Assembly: GCA_018698135.1 (NCBI GenBank)
Contig: JABINZ010000240.1
Coordinates: 1 to 32,396 of the forward strand
Direction of reading: 5' to 3'
Length of the DNA: 32,396 nt
Origin: Bacteroidota bacterium
Lineage (GTDB): Bacteria; Bacteroidota; Bacteroidia; CAILMK01; JAAYUY01
Within the stretch, counting starts at the first letter, position 1. Each line of letters opens with the position of its first letter. Position numbers and translations under genes: made by a program. Shown in pieces: positions 24,331 through 31,894 of the stretch. Under the pieces are notes generated by a model. That model saw only the letters and a list, made by a program, of their open reading frames with translations. It was not told the DNA's origin and did no database searches.

Positions 24331-26295
24331 ATGTTAAAAAAAGTGTCATTTTTTTTTCTATTTCTACTGATTATCATCTCGGTTGTTTATTCGCAGAGTA
24401 ATTCATTTTCACAAAGACAAAGTTTTAATGATGTTAAAAACTATTCATTTTCTGATATAGACTTGCTGTTGGATTCAGTGAGCATGCAACTTGAGACGAA
24501 TCCTGAGAAAGCTTTCAACTTTATTGAAATGGCAATGATTCTCTCCTTAGAAGAAAAAGACAAAACAAAGCAGGCAAGAACATTCGAAGTTTTGGGTGTT
24601 TATTATAAACATTTCAAACAATACGATCTTGCCGCAATGAATTATCAGAAAAGTGCACGATTATATGGTGCGAAAAATTCTAGATTTTTTGATAATAATC
24701 TGGTCGCTGCTAATCTTTACCTTCAAGCTAAAGAATATCAAAAAAGTATTGACCTATTTAATTTACTCCTTAATTCAAGTGTTAATAAACAGCAAAAATT
24801 GCTAATTCAGGAAGGATTAGGTGATAATAATTATTCTGCCAAATTATTTACTGAAGCCCTTGTCAATTTCAAAGAAGCTGAAAAAATTGCTACTGAGCTT
24901 TCACAGATTGATAAGAATACAGAGATAAAACTAAAAATTGCTATCATTCTAATCGAAATTAATGATGAGAAAGCTTTGCATTATTTAACAGAAGCAAGCA
25001 AACAAGCAATTTCAACAGCAAACGGAAAACTTCAACTTAAATCACAAAACCTACTTGCTGAATATTATGCACTAAACAAAATGTATAAGCAAGAGATTGA
25101 ATCTCGAAACTCAATTAGCAATACTTTAACTGAAAATATAGATGTATTGCAAAAGCAGGAAATTAATGTATCAGAAGAGTCTTTCAGAAACAATACATCA
25201 ATAGCACAGGCGTTAAATGGTCAGAATCAACCTGATGAAGCACTTGATGTTATTAAAAAGAATGAGAAGTTAGAACAGGAAAAAATTGGTATTGAATACA
25301 AAATTGAAGCAGCAAAAACTCAATCTGAAAGTTATGTAGAGCTAGGTTTAGGCAATCAAGCCATTGAAAGTTATAAAACTTATGTTGATCTGGTTGATGA
25401 ATTATACAAGATAAAGGAAAATGAGATAAACGAAGTGATTGATGTGGCAAAAAAACTGACAGATAATCAAAACCGTATCGTTTTGTTGGAACAAGACAAA
25501 CAGCTTTTTGACATTCAATTGCAATCCATGGAAAAAGATCAGTTATTGATTACAGAAAGTAATAAGTACCAAAGGAATTTGATCATCCTTCTTTTTATTG
25601 TGGTTGCTTTGCTCGTCTTTGCATTGATAAGTGCCTTTCAACGAATTCGAATACAGAAAAAACACAATCTTTTTCTTGACTTGAAATCTTTACGAACACA
25701 AATGAATCCTCATTTTATTTTCAATGCATTAAACTCTGTAAATAGTTTTATTGCTAAAAACGATGAGATTAAAGCCAATAAATATTTATCCAGTTTTTCA
25801 CGGCTAATTCGAAGTATTTTGGAAAATTCAGAATATGATTTTATCCCATTATCAAAAGAAATTGAAATGCTAAAATCCTATATTGAACTTGAGAATATCC
25901 GGTTTGCTGATAAGTTTAGCTATACTTTCAATATTGACAAAAACATCAATGCAGATGAATATAGAATTCCACCCATGTTAATTCAACCCTATATTGAAAA
26001 TGCAGTATGGCATGGTCTGAGATATAAAGAAAAGGACGGATTGTTAAAAGTTGAGATTATAAAAGAAGACTCCTGCTTGAAAGTAGAAATTATTGATAAT
26101 GGGATTGGGCGAACAAAATCCCAGGAACTTAAAACGGAGAATCAAAAGAAGAATAAATCGAAAGGTATTGTAAACACAACGAAACGATTGGAAATACTGA
26201 ATAAACTGTATAAACAAAATATAGAGTTGAATATTGAAGACTTGAATCATAATCAGGAAGGAACAAAGGTGACATTGACTATTCCTGAATTATAA
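24331..26295 (+). CDS. TPR-containing LytS-type sensor histidine kinase
   Basis: A protein of 654 residues. The signal peptide or TM is at 1-21 (MLKKVSFFFLFLLIIISVVYS). Periplasmic TPR-like helical repeats at about 40-400 include 'RTFEVLGVYYKHFKQYDLAAMNYQKSARLYG' and 'LIQEGLGDNNYSAKLFTEALVNFKEAEKIA'. Then come a coiled stretch, one TM at about 412-434 (LIILLFIVVALLVFALISAF), and the His_kinase domain 'LRTQMNPHFIFNALNSVNSFIAKND' with phospho-accepting His461. The HATPase_c domain has 'RIPPMLIQPYIENAVWHGL' and 'VEIIDNGIGRTKSQ'. LytS/YpdA kinases phosphorylate LytTR regulators, and one follows 7 bases downstream. The TPR sensor probably reads a periplasmic protein or peptide. Candidate ligands are the secreted SIMPL and ARPP-1 proteins encoded divergently (inference). 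Confidence 0.94.
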   Translation: MLKKVSFFFLFLLIIISVVYSQSNSFSQRQSFNDVKNYSFSDIDLLLDSVSMQLETNPEKAFNFIEMAMILSLEEKDKTKQARTFEVLGVYYKHFKQYDLAAMNYQKSARLYGAKNSRFFDNNLVAANLYLQAKEYQKSIDLFNLLLNSSVNKQQKLLIQEGLGDNNYSAKLFTEALVNFKEAEKIATELSQIDKNTEIKLKIAIILIEINDEKALHYLTEASKQAISTANGKLQLKSQNLLAEYYALNKMYKQEIESRNSISNTLTENIDVLQKQEINVSEESFRNNTSIAQALNGQNQPDEALDVIKKNEKLEQEKIGIEYKIEAAKTQSESYVELGLGNQAIESYKTYVDLVDELYKIKENEINEVIDVAKKLTDNQNRIVLLEQDKQLFDIQLQSMEKDQLLITESNKYQRNLIILLFIVVALLVFALISAFQRIRIQKKHNLFLDLKSLRTQMNPHFIFNALNSVNSFIAKNDEIKANKYLSSFSRLIRSILENSEYDFIPLSKEIEMLKSYIELENIRFADKFSYTFNIDKNINADEYRIPPMLIQPYIENAVWHGLRYKEKDGLLKVEIIKEDSCLKVEIIDNGIGRTKSQELKTENQKKNKSKGIVNTTKRLEILNKLYKQNIELNIEDLNHNQEGTKVTLTIPEL

Positions 26296-26302
26296 TACTG
26301 AA

Positions 26303-27043
26303 ATGGAAATCAAAGCAATTATAGTGGAAGATGAACTGCCGGCAAGAGAAACGCTGGAAGCTTATTTAGAGAAATACTGTCCTGAAATTAAAGTTGTAGC
26401 TACTGCTTCTAATATAGATGAGGCGATACAGGCTATCCGAAATAATGATGTTGACCTTCTTTTCCTTGATATTGAACTACCTTATGGTAATGCTTTCGAC
26501 TTGATTGAAAAAGTAGGGAAGGATGATTTTGAAATCGTATTTATAACTGCATATAGCGATTACGCAATTGAAGCATTGAATAAAAAAGCCGCCTATTACA
26601 TAATGAAGCCTTTAGATATCGAAGAGCTTATCAAGGCTGTGGAGGAAGTAAAAAACAGGTTATCCCAACAAGGCATCATAGAAAGTATTAACAAAGTAAA
26701 AAACTTTGATGCGATTCAAACGAATAAGTTCATGTTTCCTCACCAGTTTGGTTTTGATTTATTGGAAATTGGCACAATAATACGGTGTGAAGGTGTCGAT
26801 AATTATACCCGATTTCATTTTACAGATGGTTCATCTAAACTAATAAGTAAAACACTCAAGAAAATCGAAGAGCAATTATCCGAATATGGCTTTATGAGAG
26901 TTCATAAATCAAATCTTGTCAACTTGCGCCATATCCTTAGCTATCACAAAGGGAAAACAGGCTCTCTGCTTATGTCTGATAAGTCTGAAGTGATGATAGC
27001 TTCAGGTAAAAAGAATAAGCTGGTTGAGCTCTTAGGATTATAA
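26303..27043 (+). CDS. LytTR-family response regulator
   Basis: A protein of 246 residues. The receiver domain at 1-120 has the acidic pair Glu9/Asp10, phospho-accepting Asp56 (LLFLDIELP), Thr82 (ITAYS) and Lys102 (MKPLD), all conserved. The LytTR DNA-binding domain at about 145-246 includes 'IIRCEGVDNYTRFHFTDGSSKLISKTLKKIEEQLSEYGFMRVHKSNLVNLRHILSYHKG'. LytTR domains bind pairs of about 9-base direct repeats on one face of DNA, spaced around 21 bases. It sits 7 bases after the kinase gene, so the pair is co-transcribed. The TTAGG boxes in the spacer upstream of the kinase are the obvious candidate operators. Confidence 0.95.
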   Translation: MEIKAIIVEDELPARETLEAYLEKYCPEIKVVATASNIDEAIQAIRNNDVDLLFLDIELPYGNAFDLIEKVGKDDFEIVFITAYSDYAIEALNKKAAYYIMKPLDIEELIKAVEEVKNRLSQQGIIESINKVKNFDAIQTNKFMFPHQFGFDLLEIGTIIRCEGVDNYTRFHFTDGSSKLISKTLKKIEEQLSEYGFMRVHKSNLVNLRHILSYHKGKTGSLLMSDKSEVMIASGKKNKLVELLGL

Positions 27044-27266
27044 TCTTAATCTTTGAATTTGTTTTTATCAGGACATTGTAAGCTTCATCCACATAGATCG
27101 AAAATTCTTGCTCGAGTATCACATTTTATAAATGATAGCATCGGGATTGTTTAATTAATCTCAGTCTCTGATATTTCACTACAATAAAATAATCATAGAA
27201 CTTATTTCGATACGGGCTAAAAGTCTTATTTTTACGGACAAGTTAAAAAAGATAAAAAAACAAGCT

Positions 27267-28832
27267 TTGCAGTACGATTACGACTATATCATCATAGGAA
27301 GTGGATTTGGTGGGTCAGTAAGCGCTTTAAGACTTTCAGAAAAAGGCTATAAAGTGCTTGTTGTTGAAAAAGGAAAGTGGTTTAAAGCAGAAGACTTTGC
27401 TAAAACCAATTGGAATCTGAAAAAATGGTTATGGATTCCTGCATTGCGTTTTTTTGGTATCATGAAGATCACAATCTTTAAACATGTTGCCATACTTTCT
27501 GGAAATGGTGTTGGTGGCGGATCGCTTGTTTATGCCAACACATTACCAATTCCAAAACCAAGTTTTTATAATCAAGGTAGCTGGAGTAAACTGGCAGATT
27601 GGGGATTGGAGTTGAAACCATTTTACCAAATTGCACTTGACATGCTCGGTGCAAGTCGAAATCCAAAACTGTTTGACGGAGATATAGCCTTAAAACAATT
27701 AGGAGAAGAAATCAATCGTGCAAACCAATTTGAACATCCGTATGTGAGTGTTTTTTTTGGAAAGGAAAATGAATTGGTTGAAGATCCCTATTTTAATGGA
27801 GATGGCCCAAAACGAGCAGGATGTAATTTCTGCGGTGGTTGCATGACGGGTTGTAGGCATCATGCTAAAAACACATTGGACAAAAATTACCTTCATTTAG
27901 CCCAAAATCTGGGTGCTGAAATTAGGGCAGAAAGAGAGGTTTATGATGTCAAACCAGTTGATTGTGATGGTTCAGATGGATATGAAGTATATATTAAATC
28001 TAGTACCCAGCTATTTGCTAGAAATAGCAAACTCATTGCAAAAGCGGTCATATTTTCAGGTGGAGTTTTAGGTACGATTAAGCTCATGTTAAAACTTAAA
28101 AAAAGCTCTCTTACCCATTTGTCCGAGAAGCTTGGCGATTTTATCCGAACGAATAATGAGACATTGATAAGCGTTTCCACATTAGACAGCAACAAGGATT
28201 TATCTAAAGGAGTGGCAATCGGAAGTTTATTGCATACGGATGATAATAGCCATTTAGAAGTGGTTCGATATTCTGAAGGATCTGGTTTTTGGAAGTTACT
28301 TCATTTTCCGCTGGCAACTGGAAGCAATATTTTTATTCGACTATTCAGAATGATAGTACAATTGCTTAAAGCTCCTTGGAGTTATTTCAAAGTATACTTT
28401 GTAAATAATTGGGGGAAAAGCACGGCAGTCCTTTTGTTTATGCAAAGCATTGATAGTACACTCAGGTTCAAAATAGGATTCTTTGGCAGTATGCGGTCAA
28501 TTGTAGGTAAAGGTAAAAAGCCAAGTCCATTTATTCCTGAATCGATTGATTTAGTTGAAAAATACAGCAAAATAGTAGGAGGGAAGGCTACTTCTTTTTC
28601 TTTGGAAACATTGGCAGGATTGTCATCTACTGCCCATATTCTTGGTGGTGCGGTTATGGGAGAAGATAGTTCAAGTGCAGTCATCAATAAAAACAATGAA
28701 GTTTTTGGTTATAATAATATGTACGTGATTGATGGATCAATGATATCAGCAAATCCTGGAGTCAACCCAGCATTAAGTATTACAGCCATTGCAGAAAGAG
28801 CTATGAGTAAAATTCCTAAAAAGGTAAAATAG
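27267..28832 (+). CDS. GMC oxidoreductase, cholesterol oxidase / long-chain alcohol oxidase type
   Basis: A flavoenzyme of 521 residues that oxidises alcohols. The FAD Rossmann motif DYDYIIIGSGFGGSVSALRL is at 5-23 (GxGxxG 11-16), then GVGGGSLVYANTLP (81-94). A four-cysteine cluster AGCNFCGGCMTGCRHHAK (C186, C189, C192, C196) is typical of this branch. The C-terminal block HILGGAVMG ... VIDGSMISANPGVNPALSITAIAERAM carries the catalytic His and Asn, as in cholesterol oxidases. The start is TTG at 27267: no ATG or GTG lies nearby, and the next ATG (about residue 66) would remove the FAD motif. The 223-base gap before it holds nothing I can name. Two bases after its stop the aldehyde dehydrogenase begins, so alcohol to aldehyde to acid is the likely joint reaction. 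Confidence 0.9.
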   Translation: MQYDYDYIIIGSGFGGSVSALRLSEKGYKVLVVEKGKWFKAEDFAKTNWNLKKWLWIPALRFFGIMKITIFKHVAILSGNGVGGGSLVYANTLPIPKPSFYNQGSWSKLADWGLELKPFYQIALDMLGASRNPKLFDGDIALKQLGEEINRANQFEHPYVSVFFGKENELVEDPYFNGDGPKRAGCNFCGGCMTGCRHHAKNTLDKNYLHLAQNLGAEIRAEREVYDVKPVDCDGSDGYEVYIKSSTQLFARNSKLIAKAVIFSGGVLGTIKLMLKLKKSSLTHLSEKLGDFIRTNNETLISVSTLDSNKDLSKGVAIGSLLHTDDNSHLEVVRYSEGSGFWKLLHFPLATGSNIFIRLFRMIVQLLKAPWSYFKVYFVNNWGKSTAVLLFMQSIDSTLRFKIGFFGSMRSIVGKGKKPSPFIPESIDLVEKYSKIVGGKATSFSLETLAGLSSTAHILGGAVMGEDSSSAVINKNNEVFGYNNMYVIDGSMISANPGVNPALSITAIAERAMSKIPKKVK

Positions 28833-28834
28833 CA

Positions 28835-30211
28835 ATGAAAGAAACAACAAATTCTGAAATAGATCATTTGCTGGCAAGGCAAAAAGCATTTTTCTCCTCG
28901 TTAAAAACAAAATCCTATCATTTTAGAATTGAACAATTAAAGAAGCTGAAAAAGGCTATACTACTTCATGAGGACTTTATCTATGATGCATTAAAAACTG
29001 ATTTAGGAAAATCAAAACAAGAAGCTTATTACACAGAAGTTGGGCTGGTACTTGATGAATTGGATTTTCATATAAAGAATTTAAAGGATTGGATGTCTGC
29101 TAAAAAAGCTCCAACTCCCCTTAAATTATGGCCTTCAAGTAGCAAAATTTACCATGAACCATTAGGTATTTCCCTTATCATGGCTCCTTGGAATTATCCA
29201 TTTCAATTGTTGATTAATCCTTTAATTGGATGTATTTCAGCTGGTTGTTGTGCCATTGTTAAACCTTCACCTTATACACCTCATGTTGCTAAAGTTATTG
29301 AGAAAATGTTACTTGATAATTTTGAGTCAGATTATATTTCATGTATTCAGGGTGGGCGTCATGTGAACGAGATTTTATTAGCGAAAAAGTTTGATCTGAT
29401 TTTTTTCACGGGAAGTCCTGCTATGGGTAAAGTTGTTATGAAAGCAGCAGCCGAAAACCTAACGGCCATTATTCTTGAATTAGGTGGTAAAAGTCCTTGT
29501 ATAGTAGATGAACATGCCAACATCGAGATGGCTGCCAAGCGAATTGCTTGGGGAAAAACGATTAATGCAGGACAAACATGCATTGCTCCTGATTATCTGT
29601 TTGTACATCATTCAATAAAGGATGAATTGATTGCAAAAATAAAAGCCTGTTTTACAGATATGTATGGTATTAACATCAAAGAAAGTGAGTTTTATCCGCG
29701 AATTGTAAACGAAAAAGCATTTGACCGATTGCATAATATGATGCAGCAAGGAAAAATTGTAGTAGGAGGCCAAACAGAAAGAGCAAATAAATATATTGAA
29801 CCAACACTAATCGACCATGTTAAGTCTGACTTTCTTATTATGCAAGAGGAGATTTTTGGTCCATTATTACCCATCATAAGTTTTGAAGAGATTAGTGAGG
29901 CTATCGATTATATTAATAAAAATGAAAAGCCTTTGTCGTTTTATTATTTTGGAAAAAGTAAACAAGCAAAAGAAATACTTCAACAAATAAGCTTTGGAGG
30001 TGGTTGTATAAATGATACATTGATTCATTTTGCAAATCATTATTTACCCTTTGGTGGAGTAGGGAACAGTGGTAAAGGTGTATATCATGGTTACAACAGT
30101 TTTCAGGCATTTTCCAATAGTCAGGGTGTAATGAAATCACTAAATCTGTTAGACTTACCACTCCGTTATCCTCCTTTTAAATGGTTTAAATTAGTAAAGA
30201 AAGTAATTTGA
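28835..30211 (+). CDS. Aldehyde dehydrogenase, ALDH3 (fatty aldehyde) type
   Basis: NAD(P)-dependent oxidation of aldehydes to acids; 458 residues, the usual length of the short ALDH3 class. Motifs: MAPWNYPFQLLINPL (116-130), FFTGSPAMGK (190-199), ELGGKSPCIVDE (215-226) with Glu215, and GQTCIAPDY (246-254) with the catalytic Cys249. The C-terminus, 'NSGKGVYHGYNSFQAFSNSQGV...LPLRYPPFKW', ends in the RYPPF motif of fatty-aldehyde dehydrogenases. ATG follows the GMC stop by 2 bases; the stop overlaps the TTG of the next gene. It probably oxidises the product of the GMC oxidase, and the acid could then be activated by one of the acyl-CoA synthetases in the window. Confidence 0.94.
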   Translation: MKETTNSEIDHLLARQKAFFSSLKTKSYHFRIEQLKKLKKAILLHEDFIYDALKTDLGKSKQEAYYTEVGLVLDELDFHIKNLKDWMSAKKAPTPLKLWPSSSKIYHEPLGISLIMAPWNYPFQLLINPLIGCISAGCCAIVKPSPYTPHVAKVIEKMLLDNFESDYISCIQGGRHVNEILLAKKFDLIFFTGSPAMGKVVMKAAAENLTAIILELGGKSPCIVDEHANIEMAAKRIAWGKTINAGQTCIAPDYLFVHHSIKDELIAKIKACFTDMYGINIKESEFYPRIVNEKAFDRLHNMMQQGKIVVGGQTERANKYIEPTLIDHVKSDFLIMQEEIFGPLLPIISFEEISEAIDYINKNEKPLSFYYFGKSKQAKEILQQISFGGGCINDTLIHFANHYLPFGGVGNSGKGVYHGYNSFQAFSNSQGVMKSLNLLDLPLRYPPFKWFKLVKKVI

Positions 30212-30531
30212 TAATCCTTTGGCTGAAAATAGTTTGTGTCATTTTATTAGTGATTGGTATGATTTATCGAACTAGAATAATTGAAACCCATTTAGATTAT
30301 AAACGAGAAGATGGATTGATTAAGCCTAAATTCAAGTTTAAAGACTATTTAGGAATAACATTTGATAATGAAGAACTTGGTCAGTTTAAGGTTTTTCTTC
30401 AATTGTTTTTGCCAACAATTTACAAGGGCGCTGATAATCTAATAAAAAGGAAAGTGTTACTTTCAAATATGGTGTTATTAGTGTTTTATTTATCAATATT
30501 AGTAGTAGTATTTGTTAGTTTATTCAAATAG
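30208..30531 (+). CDS. Small membrane protein
   Basis: A protein of 107 residues with a membrane segment at about 2-18 (IILWLKIVCVILLVIGM), a basic, acidic-patched central loop ('RTRIIETHLDYKREDGLIKPKFKFKDYLGITFDNEELGQFKVFL') and a second segment at about 86-105. I do not recognise the family. The start is TTG at 30208, overlapping the stop of the aldehyde dehydrogenase by four bases (TTGA). A later ATG (residue 17) would cut the first membrane segment, so TTG is preferred. It may anchor or assist the two oxidising enzymes, which is inference from coupling only. Confidence 0.6.
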   Translation: MIILWLKIVCVILLVIGMIYRTRIIETHLDYKREDGLIKPKFKFKDYLGITFDNEELGQFKVFLQLFLPTIYKGADNLIKRKVLLSNMVLLVFYLSILVVVFVSLFK

Positions 30532-30771
30532 AGAGAAAAAGTGTCAGATATTTAAGATTAAAGACAATACTTGAAAGTAAATTGAGAATAATTTAATAAA
30601 CAAAATAGCCTAATTATAAAATAAATATTTGTTTTAATCATTTGCCATAAAACCATTAGGTTTGACGTATGCTATTCTCTTCAAATCCCTTTAAATATAG
30701 ATGATTCAAGCATTCATGTTTTTTATAGGATAAGTATTTTTTTATAAAACAATTAGTAAAAATTAGCAAAA

Positions 30772-31395
30772 ATGAGAACATTTAAATTATTTACAATTCT
30801 ATTGATATTAAGTATGTTAAGTCTGAGCTCATATGCTCAGCTATTTACTGTTTCAGGACAAGTGGGATATGCTGGCCCCAGAGGTAATGCATTTACCGAT
30901 GACGTAACAGGAGATCGATTAAGCTCTTTTGGCTTAGGTTATGAAGCTGATGTGATGATGTGCTTAGATAAGTTAGATAATAAATTAGCCGTTGGATTAA
31001 TGTACAGCGGTGCTGCCTTAATAGGAAGTGAAGGGGAGTCGTTTTTTGATTTTGGGGTATATGGACTTGCTCTTTATGGACTTAAAAGTCAATATCGATT
31101 ATTAAACCCTGATAAATCATTCAGTCCCTATGGGAGTTTAGGTTTGGGCCTTTCTCAAATGTCAACACCAGATGTAACAGTTGGTACTGATGTAACAAAA
31201 GGTGGGCGTGCCTATTCATTAGGATTGCGTCCTGAAATTGGATTGGATTTAGGTGGCTTTTTAATTTCAGCATCTTATTTTGTTCCCATGAAATATAAAA
31301 TTGAATCACCAACAGGAGATTTTGATGGTACTGCTGGAGCATTCAATATTTCAATAGGCTACAGACACTATATGGATTTGACTGGAATATTTTAG
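30772..31395 (+). CDS. Outer-membrane beta-barrel protein
   Basis: A protein of 207 residues with signal peptide MRTFKLFTILLILSMLSLSSYA-Q, followed by glycine- and tyrosine-rich strands typical of small OmpW/PorT-like barrels: 'FTVSGQVGYAGPRGNAF', 'SSFGLGYEADVMM', 'FDFGVYGLALYGLKSQYRLL', 'FSPYGSLGLGLSQM', 'RAYSLGLRPEIGLDLGGFLISASYFVPM', 'AGAFNISIGYRHYM'. It ends in a strand with aromatic residues. It has its own transcript: a 240-base A/T-rich gap lies before it (nothing identified there) and a clear terminator after it. The cargo is unknown. Confidence 0.85.
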   Translation: MRTFKLFTILLILSMLSLSSYAQLFTVSGQVGYAGPRGNAFTDDVTGDRLSSFGLGYEADVMMCLDKLDNKLAVGLMYSGAALIGSEGESFFDFGVYGLALYGLKSQYRLLNPDKSFSPYGSLGLGLSQMSTPDVTVGTDVTKGGRAYSLGLRPEIGLDLGGFLISASYFVPMKYKIESPTGDFDGTAGAFNISIGYRHYMDLTGIF

Positions 31396-31419
31396 TCCTC
31401 TCTAAATTGGTTTGAATGC

Positions 31420-31452
31420 AAAAGCGCAGGTTAATTTTCTTGCGCTTTTTTT
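31420..31452 (+). terminator. Intrinsic terminator after beta-barrel gene
   Basis: AAAAGCGCA (31420-31428) pairs with TGCGCTTTT (31441-31449) around a 12-base loop, and the T-run continues to 31452. Confidence 0.85.
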
Positions 31453-31545
31453 GATTAATCTCGTCAGACACTGAAATTGAGAGAGTGTCTTATTCTACAT
31501 TATAAGAGAAGAAGGAAAAAAGAACACAGTATTGACAATATTTAT

Positions 31546-31574
31546 TTGTGAATTAAAATATTAACTTATATTTG
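31546..31574 (+). promoter_or_regulatory. Promoter of tRNA-Val
   Basis: TTG (31546-31548) and TATATTTG (31567-31574), an exact TAnnTTTG, are 18 bases apart, within the spacing reported for Bacteroidota primary-sigma promoters. Transcription would begin near 31580, about 55 bases before the mature tRNA. Confidence 0.8.
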
Positions 31575-31635
31575 CACCCGCATTTGGGCATTAGTTGTCT
31601 GCTTCAGGCAAAGCTCAAAGAGTTCTTTAAATATT

Positions 31636-31710
31636 GGGTGATTAGCTCAGTTGGTTCAGAGCACCTCGTTTACACCGAGGGGGTCGGGGGTTCGAGCCCC
31701 TCATCGCCCA
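31636..31710 (+). tRNA. tRNA-Val (TAC anticodon)
   Basis: A 75-base tRNA. The acceptor stem GGGTGAT/ATCGCCC has one G-T pair and discriminator A; the D-arm is GCTC...GAGC. The anticodon stem CCTCG/CGAGG has loop TTTACAC, giving anticodon TAC (31671-31673), which reads GUA and other Val codons. The T-arm is GGGGG-TTCGAGC-CCCTC. The CCA end is not encoded and must be added. Confidence 0.96.
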
Positions 31711-31716
31711 CATTAG

Positions 31717-31751
31717 AAAAGGCTTTCAGAGATAATTTGAAAGCCTTTTTT
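31717..31751 (+). terminator. Intrinsic terminator after tRNA-Val
   Basis: AAAAGGCTTTCA (31717-31728) pairs with TGAAAGCCTTTT (31738-31749) with a 9-base loop; the T-run extends to 31751. Confidence 0.9.
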
Positions 31752-31894
31752 CATGTCTTCACATCTAGGGTTTCATATATTGATAATTAAAATTAGTTAC
31801 AACACTTTTAAAACATTTCGATAGTTATTGGAACCAGATTCTTCTACAATAGGTTTTTATTGCTCAAAAATATATTAACTGCCATTGTTCGAAT

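Noticed and set aside
30655-30660. ATTAGG box upstream of the beta-barrel gene as a further LytTR site
   Set aside because: Single box; no second TTAGG at 21 bases on either side.
31572-31790. Open frame of 72 codons across the tRNA gene
   Set aside because: It is a translation of the tRNA-Val and its terminator; no protein features.
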